Shown here in pieces: positions 52,301 through 61,300 of a stretch of DNA of 64,000 bases. A program made the position numbers and the translations under genes. The stretch covers positions 279,613,426 to 279,677,425 of the forward strand of contig CP136063.1 in NCBI GenBank assembly GCA_032622095.1, read 5' to 3'. This DNA comes from Siphonodentalium dalli. Taxonomy: Eukaryota; Mollusca; Scaphopoda; Gadilida; Siphonodentaliidae. The notes under the pieces were generated by a model. That model did not search any database, was not told the DNA's origin, and saw only the letters and a program-made list of their open reading frames with translations. The stretch's first letter is position 1, and each line of letters begins with the position of its first letter.

Positions 52301-55300
52301 ATTCAACTACCTACTGTCATGCCCACTGACATCCTATGTTTGTAACTGTATATATCATGAAATTACATGGAATAAATACTGTTTAACCCTTTGAGTGCCA
52401 GGGGCCGATTTCATCGGCCCTAAACCTACAAAATAAGTCTGTTAAAGAATATAAGAATAAATTATTAAAATTGTAAAAAATTGTAAAAAAACAAAAAACA
52501 AAAATTGTTAGGCCAATGCATTCTCTTATATATGCGAGGCGACCTATGGTCGACTCGCATATATAAGAGAATGCATTGGCACAGGGTATATTTGATGCAA
52601 TGAACATCTCATCTAGGTAATTAATTCACAACAGTATAGCTCTTTATATAGGGAAATTTCAAATTCAACTACCTACTGTCATGCCCACTGACATCCTATG
52701 TTTGTAACTGTATATATCATGAAATTACATGGAATAAATACTGTTTAAACTAAACTACCATAATAATGAACAATTTATAAGCTTTTGCATGCTTGGTACA
52801 GGTTTTTTCCGGCACCATAATTTGAATTATTTTTAATATTATTTTTTTTATGCCGTTTTGAAGAAAAAAACAACGTATTATGTCATTGGTCTGTCCGTCC
52901 GACCCCTCTGTTCGCTATTTTTATTTCTGGACGATTTAACTTTAGTAATTCTGAACTGAATGGACTGAAATTTGGTATGTTTGTTTACTTGCCCAAAATA
53001 CATGTCAAGTTCTAATTTAGGTTCCACCCACCAATTTTCACCTGAGTTATGGCCCATTGTTGAAATTACCACTGGCATATTTTGCCATGCCCTAGCGATG
53101 CTCTTGTTGTTTTTTCCTCTGAACTTGTGGGTTATTATCAGAGCAGTGTATGGTTTTACAGTATAAATTGAATTATTTTTGCAGTAATCAGAATGATGCT
53201 GTTTGTCCAACAATCAAACATCTAATCGCTCATGATGGTGGCAATGTGCGATGTTTAGAGTGGTGTCCCTCAGGGACATACCAATCGGAGAACAAGAAAT
53301 TAGATGTGAGTATATACTATGGTTATAAGTATACACTGATGACATATCATAGAAAAAAGTAGTCTTCTTCGGAATGACTGCTAGATTTTTTTTACATCAT
53401 CTGATAAGTAAAATTTGCCACTAGCTCACATCCTACATATGATCTGCATATGAGAAAATTCCAGTCAAGTTTGAATTTGAGTCTAGCTTGATTATATCTG
53501 ATGTAGCTATGCCCCTTTTCAATTAGAATTTGCTAATTATTTTGGTTCCATATGATATCTTTGGTTATAGATTTCCAATTGGTATAAAATTTTGTGTGTT
53601 GAGTATTCATGGGAATACAGGTCAAGATCAAATTTGGGTCCGGTCAATATTTGTTTTAATTTCTGTGGAAAGGAGTGTCTTTTTCCTGATGACAGCCTCA
53701 GAAGTAGTACCATTATATACATTTAACCATATATATAATATGTTATGACGATGACAGCCTCAGCAGTAGTACCATCATATACCATCATATACATTTAACC
53801 ATATATATAATATGTTATGACGATGACAGCCTCAGAAGTAGTGCCATCATATACCATCATATACATTTAACCATATATATAATATGTTATGACGATGACA
53901 GCCTCAGAAGTAGTACCATCATATACCATCATATACATTTAACCATATATATAATATGTTATGACGATGACAGCCTCAGCAGTAGTACCATCATATACAT
54001 TTAACCATATATATAATATGTTATGACAATGACAGCCTCAGCAGTAGTACCATCATATACCATCATATACATTTAACCATATATATAATATGTTATGACG
54101 ATGACAGCCTCAGCAGTAGTACCATCATATACCATCATATACATTTAACCATATATATAATATGTTATGACGATGACAGCCTCAGCAGTAGTACCATCAT
54201 ATACATTTAACCATATATATAATATGTTATGACGATGACAGCCTCAGCAGTAGTACCATCATATACATTTAACCATATATATAATATGTTATGACGATGA
54301 CAGCCTCAGCAGTAGTACCATCATATACCATCATATACATTTAACCATATATATAATATGTTATGACGATGACAGCCTCAGCAGTAGTACCATCATATAC
54401 CATCATATACATTTAACCATATATATAATATGTTATGACGATGACAGCCTCAGCAGTAGTACCATCATATACCATCATATACATTTAACCATATATATAA
54501 TATGTTATGACGATGACAGCCTCAGCAGTAGTACCATCCTATACCATCATATACATTTAACCATATATATAATATGTTATGACGATGACAGCCTCAGAAG
54601 TAGTACCATCATATACCATCATATACATTTAACCATATATATAATATGTTATGAGGATGACAGCCTCAGCAGTAGTACCATCATATACATTAACCATATA
54701 TATAATATGTTATGACGATGACAGCCTCAGCAGTAGTACCATCATATACATTTAACCATATATATAATATGTTATGACGATGACAGCCTCAGTAGTAGTA
54801 CCATCATATACATTTAACCATATATATAATATGTTATGACGATGACAGCCTCAGCAGTAGTACCATCATATACCATCATATACATTTAACCATATATATA
54901 ATATGTTATGACGATGACAGCCTCAGCAGTAGTACCATCCTATACCATCATATACATTTAACCATATATATAATATGTTATGACGATGACAGCCTCAGAA
55001 GTAGTACCATCATATACCACCATATACATTTAACCATATATATAATATGTTATGAGGATGACAGCCTCAGCAGTAGTACCATCATATACATTTAACCATA
55101 TATATAATATGTTATGACAATGACAGCCTCAGCAGTAGTACCATCATATACCATCATATACATTTAACCATATATATAATATGTTATGACGATGACAGCC
55201 TCAGCAGTAGTACCATCATATACCATCATATACATTTAACCATATATATAATATGTTATGACGATGACAGCCTCAGCAGTAGTACCATCATATACCATCA

Positions 55301-58300
55301 TATACATTTAACCATATATATAATATGTTATGACGATGACAGCCTCAGCAGTAGTACCATCCTATACCATCATATACATTTAACCATATATATAATATGT
55401 TATGACGATGACAGCCTCAGAAGTAGTACCATCATATACCATCATATACATTTAACCATATATATAATATGTTATGACGATGACAGCCTCAGCAGTAGTA
55501 CCATCATATACATTTAACCATATATATAATATGTTATGACGATGACAGCCTCAGCAGTAGTACCATCCTATACCATCATATACATTTAACCATATATATA
55601 ATATGTTATGACGATGACAGCCTCAGCAGTAGTACCATCATATACATTTAACCATATATATAATATGTTATGACGATGACAGCCTCAGAAGTAGTACCAT
55701 CCTATACCATCATATACATTTAACCATATATATAATATGTTATGACGATGACAGCCTCAGCAGTAGTACCATCATATACATTTAACCATATATATATAAT
55801 ATGTTATGACGATGACAGCCTCAGAAGTAGTACCATCATATACCATCATATACATTTAACCATATATATAATATGTTATGACGATGACAGCCTCAGAAGT
55901 AGTGCCATCATATACATTTAACCATATATATAATATGTTATGACGATGACAGCCTCAGCAGTAGTACCACCATATACATTTAACCATATATATAATATGT
56001 TATGACGATGACAGCCTCAGAAGTAGTACCATCATATACCATCATATACATTTAACCATATATATAATATGTTATGACGATGACAGCCTCAGAAGTAGTG
56101 CCATCATATACATTAACCATATATATAATATGTTATGACGATGACAGCCTCAGAAGTAGTACCATCATATACCATCATATACATTTAACCATATATATAA
56201 TATGTTATGACGATGACAGCCTCAGAAGTAGTACCATCATATACATTTAACCATATATATAATATGTTATGACAATGACAGCCTCAGAAGTAGTACCATC
56301 ATATACCATCATATACATTTAACCATATATATAATATGTTATGACGATGACAGCCTCAGCAGTAGTACCACCATATACATTTAACCATATATATAATATG
56401 TTATGACGATGACAGCCTCAGAAGTAGTACCATCATATACCATCATATACATTTAACCATATATATAATATGTTATGACGATGACAGCCTCAGAAGTAGT
56501 GCCATCATATACATTAACCATATATATAATATGTTATGACGATGACAGCCTCAGAAGTAGTACCATCATATACCATCATATACATTTAACCATATATATA
56601 ATATGTTATGACGATGACAGCCTCAGAAGTAGTACCATCATATACCATCATATACATTTAACCATATATATAATATGTTATGACGATGACAGCCTCAGAA
56701 GTAGTACCATCATATACATTTAACCATATATATAATATGTTATGACGATGACAGCCTCAGAAGTAGTACCATCATATACATTTAACCATATATATAATAT
56801 GTTATGACGATGACAGCCTCAGAAGTAGTGCCATCATATACATTTAACCATATAATATGTTATGACGATGACAGCCTCAGCAGTAGTACCACCATATACC
56901 ATCATATACATTTAACCATATATATAATATGTTATGACGATGACAGCCTCAGAAGTAGTACCATCATATACCGTCATATACATTTAACCATATATATAAT
57001 ATGTTATGACAATGACAGCCTCAGCAGTAGTACCATCATATACCATCATATACATTTAACCATATATATAATATGTTATGACGATGACAGCCTCAGCAGT
57101 AGTACCATCCTATACCATCATATACATTTAACCATATATATAATATGTTATGACGATGACAGCCTCAGCAGTAGTACCATCCTATACATTTAACCATATA
57201 TATAATATGTTATGACATCTTAAAATATGAAAGGCATATAAATGAATAAAAGTATCCCAAGTCACATAATTAACAACTCTCTTACTTATATGGCCAAACA
57301 TTTATTTGATAACTTTCCACGGAAGACTGCTAAGTTCCTATTCCGTGCTTTTGGAGAAAGACAGACATTAACAATGTGGATGTCACGCAATTAAGAAATA
57401 CATTTTTTTGTAAATAAAGTGACTTTTAGGTGTTGTTGCCAATTAGTGTTGTGTATGCATTTATATATATAACACAATGTCACTATAATAAACAAATATT
57501 CAATTCAGTTCAATTCAAATGGACATGATCAATGTATTTTCAAGAAACATGAAATATGCAGCATAATTGATGACCCAAATAAAAAAAAAAGAAGATTGAT
57601 GAGGATCTAAGAAAATGTGTGATTGAATTCCTGTGATTATAATCAAAAACAATTTATTTCTTCTTTTTTTTTGTTAACTATACAGCATTTTAAATTTTCA
57701 GAGACTCCTTTTCCCACGGCTTGGTCTTTTGGCCGCTGGATGCTCAGATGGAACAGTGAAAATATTTGCGTAAGTTACTTGAAAACTCACTTACCATTTG
57801 AGTTGAATTAGTTTAACCTTTTCACTGCTCAATGGCATCATGATGTTGTGTGCTGGGCCATTGACGTTAAGTCATTTTTGCAGTGGATAATTATAATGGT
57901 AATGTCGAACAATTCCTAAAACTGATGTAAAGACAAAGACTATTAGCATAACCAATCCTGGAACACCATCCATTGTTAAAAGCATTGAATGTTGTCAATT
58001 CTCGATTTTTCTCCCAGACACCTGGACCGATTTCAGGGGTGTGGTGTGGTGACTCGGGGTACCTGGTGGATGTTATTATTTTTTTTAAATCTACAATTTA
58101 TAAAATATGTTTATTTAAATGTATAAAAGATCAAAATGTGCGCAAAATGCCCAAAGGAGCCATGCAGACCCCTACCCTGCTGAATAGCTAGTTTAACTAT
58201 AATATTGTGTCATTTCATTTCTTCACTAATCTAGTCATTATCACTAACATGATTGTTACAGTCGCAGTTAAAAAAATTCTTCTTCATGTCTTGAGTTTAG

Positions 58301-61300
58301 GTAGTAAAAATGTATATGCTAAAATTTACAAGAAACTTGAGAGCATTCAAACTGATGTTTAAATAGAGATTTTAGCACACTGAAAATACATGTCAAGGTG
58401 TCAAAATCTTACACTTGACTCAAATTTAGATCATATTTATGAATACAGATTTCAGCATGCTCCATATTTTCTACTCTGCATCATATTTCAGTGTTCCCAA
58501 TCCAAACCTGAAGGATGTTGTCGCAGGTGAAAAGGTTAATGTCTGCAAGCCGAGACCGTCTGTTATCCTGAAGGCAGCAAGACAAAATTCAAGTAAGGTC
58601 AAATTAATCTTCAGTTTCTAAGAATCCACTGAATGCCTTTTCTTCTGCTTACAACTTGGCATTTATCATATTCATTTCTCAATCATCAAACCAGTTAGGC
58701 TGACGTAAACCTTTCTATACTAAGTGGATTCTCCCACTCTGTTATTTGGAGGGATGTTAAGGATATATGAACAGATGATAGCCAGAATGATATATAGTAA
58801 TCGACCCCTTAACCCTTTACCCAACAGAAGGGCCCTGTGCCAATGCATTCTCTTATATATGCGAGTCGACCATAGGTCGCCTCGCATATATAAGAGAATG
58901 CATTGGCTTAACACATTAAAAATTATAAAATTGTTAAAGAATGTAAGAAAAAGTGTTAAAAAAAGATTTTTTTTAGGCCAATGCATTCTCTTATATATGC
59001 GAGGCGACCTATGGTCGAATCGCATATATAAGAGAATGCATTGGCACAGGGCATAACTGTAACTATCACAATGTGGTCAAGGAGCCGATTCCAATGATAT
59101 CCATATTTGTATGGTTCTATTGAGACAGACCGAAGATTTTTTAGGCTGTTGAAGCTTTATTTGGCCGGTTTGTTGGGTAAAGGGTTAACCACATCAGAAT
59201 TATGGGTAACTTTTCAGGATTTAGTCGGAAATATGACTTCTTGCCATTCATCGGAAAGCTCTCATTGAGAGCTTTCCAATGAATGGCAACAAGCCATATT
59301 TCCGACTAAATCCTGAAAAATTACCCATAATTCTGATGTGGTTAAGGGGTCGATTACTTAGGGCACTACTGTATATATAGATCTTCCTGGAGCCTCTCTC
59401 TTTGTGTTCTGGCATGTTCTCGACAATACTTTATTATGCCCCGACGCCCGTAGGAGGTTCGGGGCATATAGCCGAGGGTTCCGTCTATATCTGAACATAT
59501 CATCTTGTAACTTGGTTGTTAATTATCAGATTTTGTTGTCCTTTTGGTTTTGTCCATTCATTTTTGCCAGAGTTGCAGCCCTTGTTTGACTTGGGAATTT
59601 CTGAATTTTGTATCCGTATGAACATTTCAGCTTGTACCTTGGGTATGGATCATCGGATTTGGTTGCGCTTTTTTGTATTGATAGCCCAGTTTAAGGGGAA
59701 GGGATACTCACTTCTGTGGTTTAGAAAATAATAATAATTCTCCATCCATACAAATATTTAGTATTGCCCACTCTCTAAACTGAGCATCCTGTATCTCTGT
59801 GTCCTGGCATCTTCTTGACAAATATTTTATTGATGATCATCTCTATTTATAGATCTCCCAGGAGCCTGCCTCTCTGTGTCCTGGCATGTTCTCGATGGAT
59901 GTAACCTCATAGTGGCTGGTTACGCTGAAGGTTTGTTCATTTAATATGTCAGCGATAACTGGATGTGGTTCGGGGTATATAGTAGAAGGCTCTGATGCTT
60001 CTAATCTTGGGGAAAAGGACACCCACAAACTACAAGTTTTATCCATTCATTCCTTCTATAATTATGGACTTCCATTAACGTTAAAGGGAAAGGAAACTGT
60101 AGCTTAACGAAAAGTCATTAAGCAAGCTGTTCTCCGTTTCTGTTTGTTTGTAAAGTTCCAGTGCAAATCTCCATACAAGATCGGAAATATGACATCTCAA
60201 AATAACCTGTGCAACTAATTACGCCGGCAACTTGATGCCACCGTTTTGGAAGAAATTTGATCTCCCTTTATAATTTGTGATGTCACTGCCTCCCTTTTTT
60301 GCTTAATGCTAAACTGTATCACATTCAATAGTCTGTTTTTATATATGAAATAAATAAAACATCAGTGTGAATGTTTGTTGTGCACAATAAATGGTTACCT
60401 GTTGTGAATATATTATAGTTTAATTCACGAAAGGTTGTCATATTTTCACATACAGAAGTCATGTCAAGCCTGGATTGTCCCATTCAAATGTTATGCGACC
60501 ATTAACTGGTCATAAATTAATTGTTCAAACGTAAATCATTTTGGCTTATAATACATGTATGTAGTCTTAAATAGGCTGTGATTGCTTGGATTTTGCACGG
60601 AATAACAAACACGCCGAAATGATTTTAGTGTGATAGCCTTTATAAATATCTGTACTAAGGATGAGTAATGCCGTAAGTGGGGCTGTGATGCCATGATGTT
60701 ATAAATATGGACGTGCCGTAATTAGCGGGAGTTTTGAATTATGTGATGTGATATTGTTGTGTTTGAGAGTAACTGAGACATGAGAGTTGTTTTATCGCAC
60801 CATGGTTGGTTGATATACTAAATATATCAACGACCTGATTTGTTGAGGGTTTCCTTTCCCTTAAAAATTGCTGGTATTATGGGCTGAACAGGTTTCTCTC
60901 TCAAAACCCAGCCATTGTGCCGTGTGGGTGTGATCTTATTACAATTTGTTTTACTTATTACCACAGGTCACGTGAGAATATTCAATTTGTCATCCAAAAG
61001 TGACCTTCTGAGAGAAACTGATGACTTGGGATCGACGATACTACATCCAATCAGATCATTCTGTCCACATACAAGGGATGTCACAGCTGTAGCATGGGTG
61101 AAGTCCTCGCCCAATCATTTTGTGACTGGCAGTACCGACAGGACTATAATATTATGGGATCGGCATGATATCTGTAATCCATGTAGCACGACCAAACACA
61201 ACTCGGTGCTCAGTATCGCCTGGGTTCAACAATGGAACACATTCCTCTTCACACAAGAGCTAACATACAGGTAATATTATAAACATCATATTTCCTATGC

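Noticed and set aside
56475-57193. Repetitive open frames in the minisatellite
   Set aside because: They arise from the 72-bp unit being a multiple of three; they break at every 62-bp unit.
53688-57215. CRISPR-like array
   Set aside because: Units are contiguous near-identical repeats with no unique spacers; the genome is animal.
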